A stretch of 64,000 nucleotides of DNA from Thermodesulfovibrionales bacterium. Lineage in GTDB: Bacteria > Nitrospirota > Thermodesulfovibrionia > Thermodesulfovibrionales > Dissulfurispiraceae. Shown here piece after piece: positions 8,594 through 18,110 of this stretch. Position numbers and translations under genes: made by a program. Numbering within the stretch: the stretch's first letter is position 1; every line of letters starts with the position of its first letter. The stretch covers positions 1 to 64,000 of the forward strand of contig JAGUWD010000001.1 in the NCBI GenBank assembly GCA_020062545.1, read 5' to 3'. The notes under the pieces were generated by a model, which saw only the letters and a program-made list of their open reading frames with translations, did not search any database and was not told the DNA's origin.

Positions 8594-10677
8594 TTATCCA
8601 GCTTTTCTCTCACCTTCCTTAAAAGCTCATTTGGCGGGACAGGTTTTGAGATGAATTCAATGCTTTCTTCAATACCAAATCTCCGTATGATGTCCTTTGC
8701 ATAGCCGCTCATAAAGATTGCTTTCATGTCATGCCTTATGCCCTTTATGTCTTCATAGGCGTCCTTGCCGTTCTTCTTCGGCATAATCAGATCAAACAGA
8801 AGGAGATGAACCCTGTCTTTATTTTCTTTGAATTTGTCAACTGCATTTTCTCCGTCAGACGCTTCTATTACCTTATAGCCGTGCCCTTTAAGAACATCTG
8901 CCATGAGTTTTCTGACATTAGCTTCGTCCTCTGCTATAAGTATTGTCTCTGTGCCGGCCTTTGGAATCGCGGCCCCTGCCTCTTCTGTCCTTTCAGCCCC
9001 TTCTTTTATCAGAGGGATGTATATCTTGAATGTCGTGCCATTGCCCGGCTCGCTATAGCAGTTGATATATCCATTATGCTGCTTTACTATGCCATAGACA
9101 ATTGCAAGACCGAGACCTGTGCCCCTGCCAATTTCTTTTGTCGTAAAATACGGTTCAAATATCCTCTCCCTTGTCTTTTCATCCATGCCAGTGCCGGTAT
9201 CCGAGACGGTTATAAGCGCATACATGCCAGGCTCTCCATAGCCATGCGCCTTTATGAATTCCCTGTCTATTCTTACAGGCCGCGTCTCAATGGTTAAAGT
9301 CCCTCCTTTGGGCATAGCGTCCCTCGCATTTGCCGCAAGGTTCATCAGCACCTGCTCTATCTGAACAATGTCTGCCTTTGCAGTCAGATCCTTCTCTGAG
9401 AGCGTTATCTTCAATTCAATGTCCTCGCCGATGATCCTTGAGAGCATCTTTTTGAAGCCTTCAACAATATCGTTAAGATTGACCGTCCTGATCTCCATTG
9501 CCTGTTTCCTGCTGAAGGTGAGCAGCCCTCTTGTAAGCTGTGCTGCCTTGTCTCCTGCCACAAGTATTTCCTTAAGCTGTTCCATCTGTGGATCATCCGG
9601 CTTCATCTTCATCTGCATCATCGCTCCATAACCAATGATAACGTTCAGCAGGTTGTTGAAGTCATGGGCGATGCCTCCTGCAAGAGTGCCGATCGCCTCC
9701 ATCTTCTGGGCATGGCGGAGCTGTTCCTCAAGCCTTTTTTTCTCTGTGATGTTGTTCTGGGTCTCTATGACAGCATATATCTTTCCTGTGCTGTCTTTCA
9801 TCGGGAATGATTTTGTTTCCACATAGACCGGGTTGCCCTCTTTGTCATAATGGGTGTGGATGGCCCTGTAAGGCTCGCCTGTCATGAAGGTATGCCTCGG
9901 GGCGCATTCTACATCTGCCATGAAACAGGGCTTGTCCAGGTGGTGCGAAACCTCGTAGCAATGTCTGCCGACAATATCTTCACATGAAAACTTAGTCTGT
10001 TCGCAATATGCCCTGTTTGCCAGGGTGATTTTATATTCAGGGTCTATAATTACAAATCCCTCGCCAACACTCTGAAGAATGTCTTTAATGAATGCCTCGC
10101 TTTTTTGAAGGGCGTTTTCAGCCTTTTTTCGCTCGGTCATGTCGGATACGGATACAATAATCTGACTGCCTGCTCTGGTATCATTTATCGCCGAACCTTC
10201 AAGCCGCGCATAAACAGAAGGCTCTCCATTTCTCAGAAGCCTCACTTCGCATAACTGCTTTCTGCCTTCCCGAAGAATATCAGTGCAGAACTTATTAAAC
10301 AAAGGAATATCCTCACGCGCCATAAATAACTGAAATCTCCTGGTGATTATATCGCTCATATCAACTCCCAACATTTGTGAAATTGCCAGATTAGCCATGG
10401 CAATTGTGCCTGTGTCGTCGAGTGTGACATAACCGACAGGAGCAAGGTGATAGACATTAAAATATTTTTCGCGCAGTTTCTCGGACTCATTATGCGCCTG
10501 CCTTAGTTCCTCATTCTGCATCTCAAGCTCTATCTGATGCACCTGAAGCTCGTGGACAAGCGATAGTATTTCTTCCTCTGACTTTGGCAGGCCGGTTTCA
10601 GTTTTTCTTTTTGAAAAAATCTCCTCTGCCTTTTGTCGAAGGATTATCTTTCTGCTGTCTGCATATTTTTCCTGCAT
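8590..10677 (-). CDS. soluble hybrid histidine kinase (PAS-PAS-HisKA-HATPase-REC)
   Basis: 695 residues with no membrane helix. An N-terminal coiled coil (about 30-70, [16 protein letters not shown]) leads into two PAS domains (about 75-195 and 200-325), HisKA with the [11 protein letters not shown] box, HATPase ([20 protein letters not shown]) and a C-terminal receiver (about 575-695, [13 protein letters not shown]). The H box, with AHDFNN, is the class typical of NtrB-like kinases. Its kinase-receiver half closely resembles the hybrid kinase at 32524-34965, so the two are paralogues and both sit beside a binding-protein gene. It starts 17 bp after the CheB/CheR gene. Confidence 0.9.
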   Translation of the reverse strand: MQEKYADSRKIILRQKAEEIFSKRKTETGLPKSEEEILSLVHELQVHQIELEMQNEELRQAHNESEKLREKYFNVYHLAPVGYVTLDDTGTIAMANLAISQMLGVDMSDIITRRFQLFMAREDIPLFNKFCTDILREGRKQLCEVRLLRNGEPSVYARLEGSAINDTRAGSQIIVSVSDMTERKKAENALQKSEAFIKDILQSVGEGFVIIDPEYKITLANRAYCEQTKFSCEDIVGRHCYEVSHHLDKPCFMADVECAPRHTFMTGEPYRAIHTHYDKEGNPVYVETKSFPMKDSTGKIYAVIETQNNITEKKRLEEQLRHAQKMEAIGTLAGGIAHDFNNLLNVIIGYGAMMQMKMKPDDPQMEQLKEILVAGDKAAQLTRGLLTFSRKQAMEIRTVNLNDIVEGFKKMLSRIIGEDIELKITLSEKDLTAKADIVQIEQVLMNLAANARDAMPKGGTLTIETRPVRIDREFIKAHGYGEPGMYALITVSDTGTGMDEKTRERIFEPYFTTKEIGRGTGLGLAIVYGIVKQHNGYINCYSEPGNGTTFKIYIPLIKEGAERTEEAGAAIPKAGTETILIAEDEANVRKLMADVLKGHGYKVIEASDGENAVDKFKENKDRVHLLLFDLIMPKKNGKDAYEDIKGIRHDMKAIFMSGYAKDIIRRFGIEESIEFISKPVPPNELLRKVREKLDK

Positions 10678-10694
10678 AATACCCCCTGCTCTCC

Positions 10695-13600
10695 TTATCC
10701 TTCTGCCCTCCTCATCCGCTCTATAATATCTGCTGTTATACGGACAAGGAGGTCTGTTAATACAAGCGTCCGTTCATCAGGTTTATGAGGCTCTTTATAA
10801 TGCGTTGAGAGCATGCCGAGGATTTCACCACTGTGGCTGACAATGGGTGTTGAGCAGACCGCCCTTACTCCGGCCGCAAGCTGGACATCCAATACAGTCT
10901 TATCCTTGAATATAGGACTTTCAGTCACATCCTCAACAATTATCCTCTGCCTCTGCCCAAACGCTGTGCCGCAGGAGCCTTGATCTTCGCCCACTGTATT
11001 CCAGAAATTCAGAAACGGCGCTTCAAAGCCGCGATGCGCTATAATCTTTAAAGATCGCGTCTCTGGATCAAGTATCTGGATATTGCCCTTGTCTGCGCCC
11101 GCGATTATAATGGCAGTTTGAATAATCTCATCGAGCACAACAGATAAATCAGCGCCTTCCGCGCTGTGGGCATTGATTGTTTCTATCTTTGCCAGGGCAT
11201 CAAGAATGCGCGAAAGCTCCTCCTTGGCATCTGCCAGTTCTTTTTCAGTGCGCTTCCGACCCGTGATATCAACAAACGTTATAACAACGCCGTCAATAAT
11301 ATTATCGGTAGTCCTGTAAGGCATAATGCGCATCTGATACCATCTGTCGTCTTTTGACTGGACAATTATCTCCTTATAGACCAACGTCTTAATGACCTCT
11401 TCAGAATCCTGTACCATGTTTTCATATTTCAGATTAGAGACAATATGTGTTATAGGCCTGCCTATGTCGGACAATATCAGGTTCATGATTTTTGTAGCAG
11501 GTGACGTGAAGCGCTTTATGTTTAGATTATTGTCCAGGAATATGGTAGCAATCTCCGTGCTGTCAAGGAGGTTCTTCATATCATTATTTGCAACTGAAAG
11601 CTCGTCAATCTTGTTCTGCATCTCGGCATTGACTGTCACAAGCTCTTCATTGAGGGACTGAAGTTCTTCTTTCGACGTTGTAAGTTCTTCATTGGCTGAC
11701 TGCAATTCTTCATTTGTTGACTGAAGCTCCTCGTTTGTAGCCTTAAGTTCTTCCTGAGAAGTCTCCATCTCCTCAATCACTGTCTGGAGGTATTCCTTTG
11801 TATGTTTAAGTTCTTTTTCTAAAGCTTCTACCTCTTTACGGTGTGACATGCGTCCTCTGGCCTTTGCTGATGTAACATTTTTATCGGATATCTGTGCCTC
11901 CTCAAACACGATCATCAGCATCCCTCTCAGACTATCAGGCTCGCCAAACGGCTTGACAGTAATATTGACCTCTATCTTCCCGCCGTTGTTTGCAATATCC
12001 AGCCCTTTTACAATAACAGGCCTTTTCTCTTTAAGCGCCTTTCTCATTGCACCCGCCAGTTCAAACCTTAGCCCTTCACGAGCCATTGCGTAGATATTCA
12101 AGTTCGCCCTGCCGACCGGAGGCTCAAGATATTTGCCTGTCCTTCCGGTCAGATATATAATATCACCGCTTTCATTGACGACTACAACGGGCGGCGATAT
12201 GGTTTCAAGTACGATCTTCTGTATCATTTCGGGAATGTTTGTCCCAAGCTCTCTGGAAATCTTATCAACTCCTTTTGCCTTTGTAAAAGCATAAGGGAGG
12301 GGAAGTTCAAGCACAGGCTGATGAGATGCTACAATCTCCTTACGTTTAAAAATCTTCCACTTATTATCCACAATATTAAACATGTCGTTGAAACTTCCTA
12401 TGGTCTCGGAAGAACCAAGAAATAGTATGCCACCAGGATTAAGGGCATAAAAAAACAGGGGGAGGAGTTTTTTCTGCAGTTCAGAACTCAGATAGATTAA
12501 TAGATTGCGGCAGCTTATCAAATCAACCTTGATGAAGGGGGGGTCCATAATGATATTCTGAGGCGCAAATACTATCATCTCACGGATCTCTTTTTTTATC
12601 TGATAGTTGTCATCGATTTTTTCAAAGAACCGCTCGATTCTTTCTGCTGTTACATCAGCGGTTATGTTGGAGGGGAATATGCCCTGCCGTGCCCTGTCAA
12701 TAGCCTCCTTATCAATATCAGTTGCAAATATCTGTATCTTGAACATGTTTTTCTGCTTCACCTTTTCGATACATTCTTTAATCATCATGGCAATGGAATA
12801 CGCCTCTTCTCCTGTGGCACAGCCTGGAACCCAGACCCTTAAGGTGCTGTCTTTTATCTTTCCTTTTATAAGCGGCATCAGTGCCTTTTCCTTGAGGATT
12901 TGAAACGCCTCAGGGTCCCTGAAAAAGGATGTTACGCCGATAAGCAGTTCCTTGAACAGGAGCTTAAGCTCATGCGAATTTTCCTGAAGAAACCGGACAT
13001 AATGGGCTATGTTGTTTATCTGGTGAACACTCATCCGCCTTTCAATGCGGCGGTAGAGCATGTTTTTCTTGTAAAGCGAAAAATCATGTCCAGTCTTGTC
13101 TCTTAAAAGCAGGAGTATCTTCGGCAGGGCAGACAGGGCGCTGCCTTCAACAATAGGCTTGACCTTCGGCACGTGTGTAACATGAGTGACATAGCTGATA
13201 AGTTTTTCGGGCATTGCATCAGGAGCAAGCACATAATCCACAAGACCTGTTTCAATAGCGTTTCTCGGCATGACGTCATATTTTGCGGTCTCGGGGTCCT
13301 GAACCATCGCCATACCGAGCTTCTCTTTAATAGCCTTGAGTCCGAGAGTGCCGTCTGAGCCCATGCCTGAGAGGATTATGCATACAGCCTTTTCTTGCTG
13401 GTCTTCGGCAAGGTGTCTGAAGAAATGATCTATCGGCATACGCAAGCCACGCGGGGCTTCAGGTTCCAGTAGATGGAGAGTACAGTGGAAAATGGACATG
13501 TCCTTGTTCGGCGGGATTACATAGATATTATTGGGCTGAACTTTCATGCCGTCTTCCACCCTGAAAACCTGCATCTTTGTAATCCTCTGGATTATCTCGG

Positions 13601-13806
13601 GCATGATCCCCTTCTGAGTTGGGTCAAGATGAGGCACAAGCACAAAGGCCATTCCGCTGTCAGCAGGCATGTTTTTGAAAAACTGCTCATATGCCTCCAG
13701 CGCACCTGCCGAGCCGCCAATTCCAACTATATACAGAGGTTGCTTTTCAGGTGTCTTTTTTTCTTTTTTTGGAAACGCCCTGCGCTGCCTTTGCCTTTGG
13801 CATCAT
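10695..13806 (-). CDS. CheB-CheR fusion with PAS and GAF domains, frameshifted near its start
   Basis: The intact frame from ATG 13670 encodes 991 residues: the rest of a CheB methylesterase domain, CheR methyltransferase (SAM-binding VWVPGCATGEEAYS), a long coiled coil of repeated EELxSxNEE units, PAS, and a C-terminal GAF domain (GSCGTAFGQ). Codons upstream of 13670 in the same frame encode LYIVGIGGSAGALEAYEQFF, the CheB strand with the catalytic Ser, but that frame has no start codon. A well-placed AAGGAG and ATG at 13806-13804 open the other frame, which hits TGA after 20 codons. The frames meet at an A7-G-A7 tract (13756-13770). A one-base indel or slippage there would restore a complete CheB. 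First gene of the operon. Confidence 0.82.
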
Positions 13807-13833
13807 CTTCTCCTTATTTCCCTGTTTCATTCT

Positions 13834-13929
13834 TTACTCTTTCTGGTCCTTTTTAAGCTCATCCAACCCTTCATATGCCTTTTTCACACATTCTGGGCAC
13901 ATTCCGTGGCTGAACTCTGCAAATAACTG
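13834..13929 (-). pseudogene. C-terminal remnant of a zinc-motif sensory protein
   Basis: About 30 codons ending at TAA 13836-13834 encode AEFSHGMCPECVKKAYEG and a charged tail. This matches the end of the 6410-7429 protein (AEFSHGMCDDC). The first CxxC half is missing and the frame breaks at about 13930 next to ACCGGGGACAGTTATTT. The remnant sits just upstream of the CheB/CheR gene, so a sensory gene was probably truncated here. Confidence 0.55.
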
Positions 13930-14138
13930 TCCCCGGTACAAAAAGATTACGTGAAAACAGGTAGAATTCTTTTATTGGTGAAATTACTGACTGTGCAAGT
14001 TATGTGCCTGTTTCATTGCCGCCTCGCACCATGGTTTCTTATATAAAAAATTTATCACACAAAATATCAATAGTCAATGAATATGCTGCGAACGAATGTT
14101 CGATTTGCCTTTCCGGCGAGGGTTTTGGCCAACTTTCA

Positions 14139-14261
14139 TCATACCACTATCCTTTCCTGTTTTACTCCGCAAACCGATGCTATGGTTTCAAAATCGCTGT
14201 CGAGATGTAAGACTACAGCAGCCTTCTCATAAGCAGCAAGAGACTCATCCTTATCGCTGGA
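14139..14261 (-). pseudogene. C-terminal remnant of a PIN-domain (VapC-like) gene
   Basis: A 41-codon fragment bounded by stop codons encodes a Glu/Lys-rich helix followed by VVLHLDSDFETIA and GVKQERIVV, then TGA at 14141-14139. The LDSDF-ETIA pattern resembles the last acidic motif and final strand of PIN-domain toxins. No start or other catalytic residues remain. Its position beside an intact-looking MntA/HepT pair suggests a toxin-antitoxin turnover site. Identification is tentative. Confidence 0.4.
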
Positions 14262-14290
14262 TCACAGAAAAACTTCACCATCGCTTGTGA

Positions 14291-14296
14291 TATAAT
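14291..14296 (+). promoter_or_regulatory. -10 element of the mntA-hepT operon (possibly leaderless)
   Basis: A perfect TATAAT preceded by TGTGA sits 6 bp upstream of the first ATG at 14302. The predicted start of transcription coincides with the ATG, and no Shine-Dalgarno is present, so a leaderless mRNA is likely. No good -35 is seen. Confidence 0.45.
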
Positions 14297-14301
14297 TGGG
14301 T

Positions 14302-14682
14302 ATGGATAAGGATTTGGAAAACCTGAAAAAAATCTTAGGCAGGCTAAAAGAAGAAGGGAAAATTTCTTTAGCTTATCTTTACGGCTCTTATGCTTCCGGT
14401 TCTCAGCACAAGCGCTCCGATATTGATCTGGCGATATACCTTAACAGCAGAGATGAAAATAGAAGAATCGAGATAATCGACGAGATACTGATGTCTACTG
14501 ACAGGTCTATCGATCTGCTGCTTCTCGATGATGAAGACGAGTCTCCTTTTGTGATACAAAAAGTGCTGAAAGGCATTCCTCTTGTCGAACCTGATGATGA
14601 AATTCTTTATATGCTTGCCCGCCGCATATTGCATGAAACCGAGTCTATAAGACATAAAAGGAAATTAGCTTATCATGACTAA
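14302..14682 (+). CDS. mntA: MntA-family antitoxin (minimal nucleotidyltransferase)
   Basis: About 126 residues. The nucleotidyltransferase signature is intact: GS, ten residues, then DID (in YGSYASGS and SDIDLAI), the GSx10DxD motif of MntA. In characterised systems MntA transfers AMP to a Tyr of the HepT toxin and so silences it. A TTG at 14296 could add two residues, but the TATAAT overlaps it, so ATG 14302 is preferred. Its end overlaps the hepT start by 8 bp. Confidence 0.85.
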   Translation: MDKDLENLKKILGRLKEEGKISLAYLYGSYASGSQHKRSDIDLAIYLNSRDENRRIEIIDEILMSTDRSIDLLLLDDEDESPFVIQKVLKGIPLVEPDDEILYMLARRILHETESIRHKRKLAYHD

Positions 14683-14998
14683 CAGAGCCGAAAAACTATT
14701 CTCCTTCCTCGATGAGACTCTCGCTTATTTTTCTTCTAAGGCAACCGGCATTGACCGCGAAAGATATTTTGCGGATCGAGACATAAGGAGCATCCTTGAT
14801 AAGACTATAAACGACATTATTTTGTGCATTGTGGATATTGCCGAAGAAATGCTGAAATCGCACAAAAGGGCTATACCCGAAACTTATAAAGACACTATCC
14901 TTGCCTGCTATGAATTCATAGGGGACACAGCATTAAAAGTCGCCCCTCTGACAAAACATAGAAATGAGACCATTCATCAATACCTGAAAATCAAATAG
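14675..14998 (+). CDS. hepT: HEPN toxin HepT, truncated by an in-frame amber codon
   Basis: 107 helical residues ending just after the HEPN catalytic motif RNETIHQY (R-x4-H-x-Y), whose Tyr is the AMPylation target in HepT. The stop is TAG at 14996-14998. Directly after it the same frame continues 27 sense codons to TAA at 15080-15082. These encode IVTVKNNLPDIKEFAEKAKE, the usual last helix of HepT. The gene was therefore full length (about 135 codons, to 15082) and acquired an amber mutation, or is read through. Truncation after the active site may weaken the toxin. Confidence 0.8.
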   Translation: MTNRAEKLFSFLDETLAYFSSKATGIDRERYFADRDIRSILDKTINDIILCIVDIAEEMLKSHKRAIPETYKDTILACYEFIGDTALKVAPLTKHRNETIHQYLKIK

Positions 14999-15142
14999 CA
15001 GAATATCGTTACTGTCAAAAACAACCTACCGGATATAAAAGAATTTGCAGAAAAAGCAAAAGAGAATTTGAAATGGAGTTAAAAAACAATTATATGATTT
15101 AACTCATACACTCGCTCATTCCTACCATGATATAAATAAATC

Positions 15143-16069
15143 ATGAGAGGGAAAAATTCACTGCACATTGCGCGAAGAATAACACAGATAGGATTTCTGC
15201 TCTTTATTTTTCTAATGCCCGTCTTCGACATACTCAGATATGATACAGTTACCAAAGAGCTCTTTATTTTCGGGCAGGTATGGTCTCTCGGATTAAAATC
15301 AGGATTCTACAATGACCCGTCAATATATGGGGCAACATATGTTGCAGCACATTTCTTCTTAAAGGCGATACTGCCCTGGGTTATAGTCCTTTCCATATTC
15401 CCTCTACTCGGGGTTTTGCTCGGAAGGTTTTTCTGCGGATGGTTATGTCCTGAAGGCGCATTATTCGAGCTTGCAGATTTTATAACACTGAAACTTTCAG
15501 GCAGGAGAAGCCTTTATAAAAGAAAAATCAATGACCCCGGAATTAAAAAAGGCAATAAGTTTTTCTATGGCGCATTGGCAGGATTATTTCTATTGATAGT
15601 GCCTCCTCTCACAGGCATAGCACTCACCGGTTATTTTATTGCTCCGAAAACAATATGGAATCAGATAACCACCGGGAACTTTACATTTGGAGTAAAGGCA
15701 GGAATCATCGGGGTGTCGATATACATGTTTGTAACATCAATTTTAGTGCGCCATACCTTTTGCAAGTACGTGTGCGCAGCAGGATTAATGCAGATGCTCT
15801 TCGGATGGATAAGCCCCGTATCGCTAAGAATAAAATTTGATAGGAGAAATCTCTCAAAATGCACTGATTGCAAGGGATGTGAAAAGGTATGTTTTATGGA
15901 TGTCAAGCCGAGATATCCGAAAAAAGATATAAACTGCGTAAACTGCGGAGAGTGCATTACGGCATGCAGAAAAGAACTTGGAGACAACTGTCTTTTCGGT
16001 TATCAATTCGGAAAGGACAGGACAGTAGACAAAATGGATGGAATATTGGTTAAGCCCGCGGTTGAATAA
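15143..16069 (+). CDS. NapH/YccM-like membrane polyferredoxin
   Basis: 308 residues with about four membrane helices. Two membrane-proximal motifs, FCGWLCPEGALFE and CKYVCAAG, mark the NapH/NosR/CcoG-type four-Cys membrane domain. A C-terminal cytoplasmic domain carries two [4Fe-4S] motifs (CTDCKGCEKVC and CVNCGECITAC). Such proteins move electrons from quinol or ferredoxin toward periplasmic reductases or maturation factors. The gene stands alone and no nap or nos genes are visible, so the partner is unknown. ATG is placed by the position of the first membrane helix. A TATAAAT-like element just upstream may be its -10. Confidence 0.75.
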   Translation: MRGKNSLHIARRITQIGFLLFIFLMPVFDILRYDTVTKELFIFGQVWSLGLKSGFYNDPSIYGATYVAAHFFLKAILPWVIVLSIFPLLGVLLGRFFCGWLCPEGALFELADFITLKLSGRRSLYKRKINDPGIKKGNKFFYGALAGLFLLIVPPLTGIALTGYFIAPKTIWNQITTGNFTFGVKAGIIGVSIYMFVTSILVRHTFCKYVCAAGLMQMLFGWISPVSLRIKFDRRNLSKCTDCKGCEKVCFMDVKPRYPKKDINCVNCGECITACRKELGDNCLFGYQFGKDRTVDKMDGILVKPAVE

Positions 16070-16081
16070 TAAAACTGTCAT

Positions 16082-17356
16082 TTATAGATACCTGTCTATT
16101 ATTATATTTACTTTTGTGCCGCGTCCTGGTTCGCTCTCTATCCTCATATTCCAATCATGTGCGCTGACCAGATGTTTAACGATTGCGAGACCCAAACCTG
16201 TCCCGCCCAGTTCCCTCGACCTTGCCCTGTCAACACGATAAAACCTCTCGCCAAGCCTGTGCAGATGGTTCGGCGATACACCGATGCCTGTGTCATGGAC
16301 ATAAAGGGTAATCCTGCCTCCTGTCTCATCTATGCCCACGGTCACGCCGCCCTTTTCCGTAAATTTTATGCCGTTGTCAACAAGATTGAGCATTACCTGG
16401 ATAAGTTTGTCTTTATCAGCATAAATTGTCTGTGTACTGCCAGATATAACCTTTTTTAAATAAAGGCCTTTCCTGTCTGCCTTTTCTCTCAGGGTCATGA
16501 AAACAGTGTCAATAATTTGTTCGACATTAACCTCGGTTTTTTTAATGGGTATATCTCCAAGTTCTATTCTCGACAGCGTAAGAAGATCGTCCACAAGGCT
16601 GTTCAGCCTTTCACTGTGAGCCTTTATCATGCCTAAAAACCGCACTGCATTTTCCTTATCATCCATTGCGCCATCGAGAAGGGTTTCCGCAAAACCTTTT
16701 ATTGCAGTTATTGGTGTCTTTATCTCATGGGATACATTTGCCACAAAATCCTTTCTCATCTCCTCAAGCTGCTTCAATCTCGTAATATCATGCAGTGTGA
16801 GGACTGTTCCTGTTACAGAGTCTCCCGCCAAATCTCTTGAATATACAGGTACTGCCGTAGCAATCAGATGCATATCCTTGTGGGGTCTCGATATGCTTAT
16901 CTCCTCTGATATAATACGCTCCGATTCCAGCGCATTCCTTAAAATATCTATAAGCTGTGCATTCCTTAAGACCTCCATTATCTGTTTCCCTTCTATGTCG
17001 TCATTCACAGAAATAAGGCTCTTGAACGGCTGGTTTGCAAGGATCACCATTCCTCGAACATCTGTAATCAATACGCCGTCAGACATCCCGCGCAATATGG
17101 CCTCCATCCGCTGCATTTCGGTCTCTGCAAAATCAAGCCTTGTCTTTGTCTTTTCCATTAAAGAGGCAATATCCATTGCAATACCGTCAAGTTCTCCCTT
17201 CCCTTCAGGGAAAAGTCTTGCATCGAGATTGCCGGATGACAGATCCTTAAGAAACCTGCTTATTTCTTTTATGGATGCCGAAATGCGGCTCAGACGAAAA
17301 GCAAGAAAAATTACTGCAATGGAGAGGATTATGATTATAAACAGGTTATAGGTCAT
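16082..17356 (-). CDS. phoR: phosphate-regulon sensor kinase PhoR
   Basis: 424 residues: one N-terminal membrane helix (about 3-20), a HAMP-like segment (about 22-75), a PAS domain (about 85-190), HisKA with VSHEIKTPIT, and HATPase ([27 protein letters not shown]). A short membrane anchor without a large periplasmic sensor, plus PAS, is the PhoR plan; such kinases sense phosphate through PstSCAB-PhoU. It lies 40 bp downstream of the OmpR-type regulator. This pair is the natural candidate to control the PhoB-box promoters at 37.7-62.7 kb. No pst or phoU genes lie in the window. Confidence 0.85.
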   Translation of the reverse strand: MTYNLFIIIILSIAVIFLAFRLSRISASIKEISRFLKDLSSGNLDARLFPEGKGELDGIAMDIASLMEKTKTRLDFAETEMQRMEAILRGMSDGVLITDVRGMVILANQPFKSLISVNDDIEGKQIMEVLRNAQLIDILRNALESERIISEEISISRPHKDMHLIATAVPVYSRDLAGDSVTGTVLTLHDITRLKQLEEMRKDFVANVSHEIKTPITAIKGFAETLLDGAMDDKENAVRFLGMIKAHSERLNSLVDDLLTLSRIELGDIPIKKTEVNVEQIIDTVFMTLREKADRKGLYLKKVISGSTQTIYADKDKLIQVMLNLVDNGIKFTEKGGVTVGIDETGGRITLYVHDTGIGVSPNHLHRLGERFYRVDRARSRELGGTGLGLAIVKHLVSAHDWNMRIESEPGRGTKVNIIIDRYL

Positions 17357-17408
17357 AGGTCATAGGTAATAGGTTTTGCCTATCACCTATCACCTATTAC
17401 CTATTACC
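17342..17408. repeat. heptamer tandem repeat / imperfect hairpin between phoB and phoR
   Basis: Tandem units TAGGTCA and TAGGTAA followed by the complementary CACCTAT and TACCTAT units form an imperfect inverted repeat of about 60 bp. It covers the 5' end of phoR and the 3' end of phoB. Confidence 0.7.
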
Positions 17409-18110
17409 TGATTCTATAAAATATCCGACCCCGCGCATTGTCTTTATATACTTGGGATTGTTCGGGTCTTCCTCTATCTTGGCCCTTAGCCTTCTTATAT
17501 GGACATCCACAGTCCTCGGCTCCACATAAACATCATCCCCCCACACAGCATCAAGGAGATGATCCCTGTTGTATATCTTATTTGGCCTTTCTGCAAGATA
17601 CAGAAGCAGCTTAAATTCAGTTGCGCTCAGCTTTATCTGACGGCTGCCAACCGTAACAATGTATTTTTCCCTATCTATAGTCATGTCCTTTATCCTCAAT
17701 ATCTTTTCTGCTGCTACCGGCAACTCATGAACCGCTGCCTTTTCAGCCCTCCTGAGAATAGCCTTTGTCCTTGCCACCAGTTCCCTCGTACTGAAGGGCT
17801 TGGTAATATAATCATCCGCTCCCATTTCGAGACCGAGGACCTTGTCAAACTCCTCACCCTTTGCAGTGAGCATTATGATGGGCACATTGGATGTGTCGGG
17901 GCTGCTCCTGATAATTTTGCAGAGCTCGAGCCCCTGAATTCCGGGGAGCATGAGGTCCAGTATAATGAGGTCATACTTATTGCCCTTTATTTTTTTCAGG
18001 GCAGCTTCTCCGTCATAGGCATAATCGACAGAAAAGCCTTCTTTTTTAAGGTTGTACGAGATTAATTCAACAATATCCGCTTCATCGTCTATAACAAGGA
18101 TGTTTCTCAT
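17397..18110 (-). CDS. phoB: phosphate-regulon response regulator PhoB
   Basis: 237 residues from ATG 18110 (a TTG one codon earlier also fits). The receiver (1-120) has DDEAD, LIILDLMLPG with the phospho-acceptor Asp, and a Lys in TKPFS. A C-terminal OmpR/PhoB winged helix (about 140-235) includes SATEFKLLLYLAERP, the RDHLLDAVWG segment, and DVHIRRLRAKIE as recognition helix. OmpR-family regulators of this kind bind tandem 11-bp repeats, the geometry of the ten arrays found later in the window. The start overlaps the aroB stop (TGATG), placing phoB in the aroK-aroB-phoB-phoR order. Confidence 0.87.
   Translation of the reverse strand: MRNILVIDDEADIVELISYNLKKEGFSVDYAYDGEAALKKIKGNKYDLIILDLMLPGIQGLELCKIIRSSPDTSNVPIIMLTAKGEEFDKVLGLEMGADDYITKPFSTRELVARTKAILRRAEKAAVHELPVAAEKILRIKDMTIDREKYIVTVGSRQIKLSATEFKLLLYLAERPNKIYNRDHLLDAVWGDDVYVEPRTVDVHIRRLRAKIEEDPNNPKYIKTMRGVGYFIESGNR

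Noticed and set aside
13473-13954. Several plus-strand frames of 85-127 codons opposite the CheB start
   Set aside because: They are shadows of CheB and of the T-rich tracts, with no ribosome sites or recognisable domains.
15100-15145. ATGAT...ATCAT dyad upstream of the polyferredoxin gene as an FNR site
   Set aside because: The half-sites are eight bases apart rather than four, and one overlaps the start codon, so it does not fit CRP/FNR binding.
17342-17408. Regularly spaced repeats that could suggest a small CRISPR array
   Set aside because: Units are 7 bp and contiguous with no unique spacers of 30-40 bp, and no cas genes are near. The same applies to 38085-38186.
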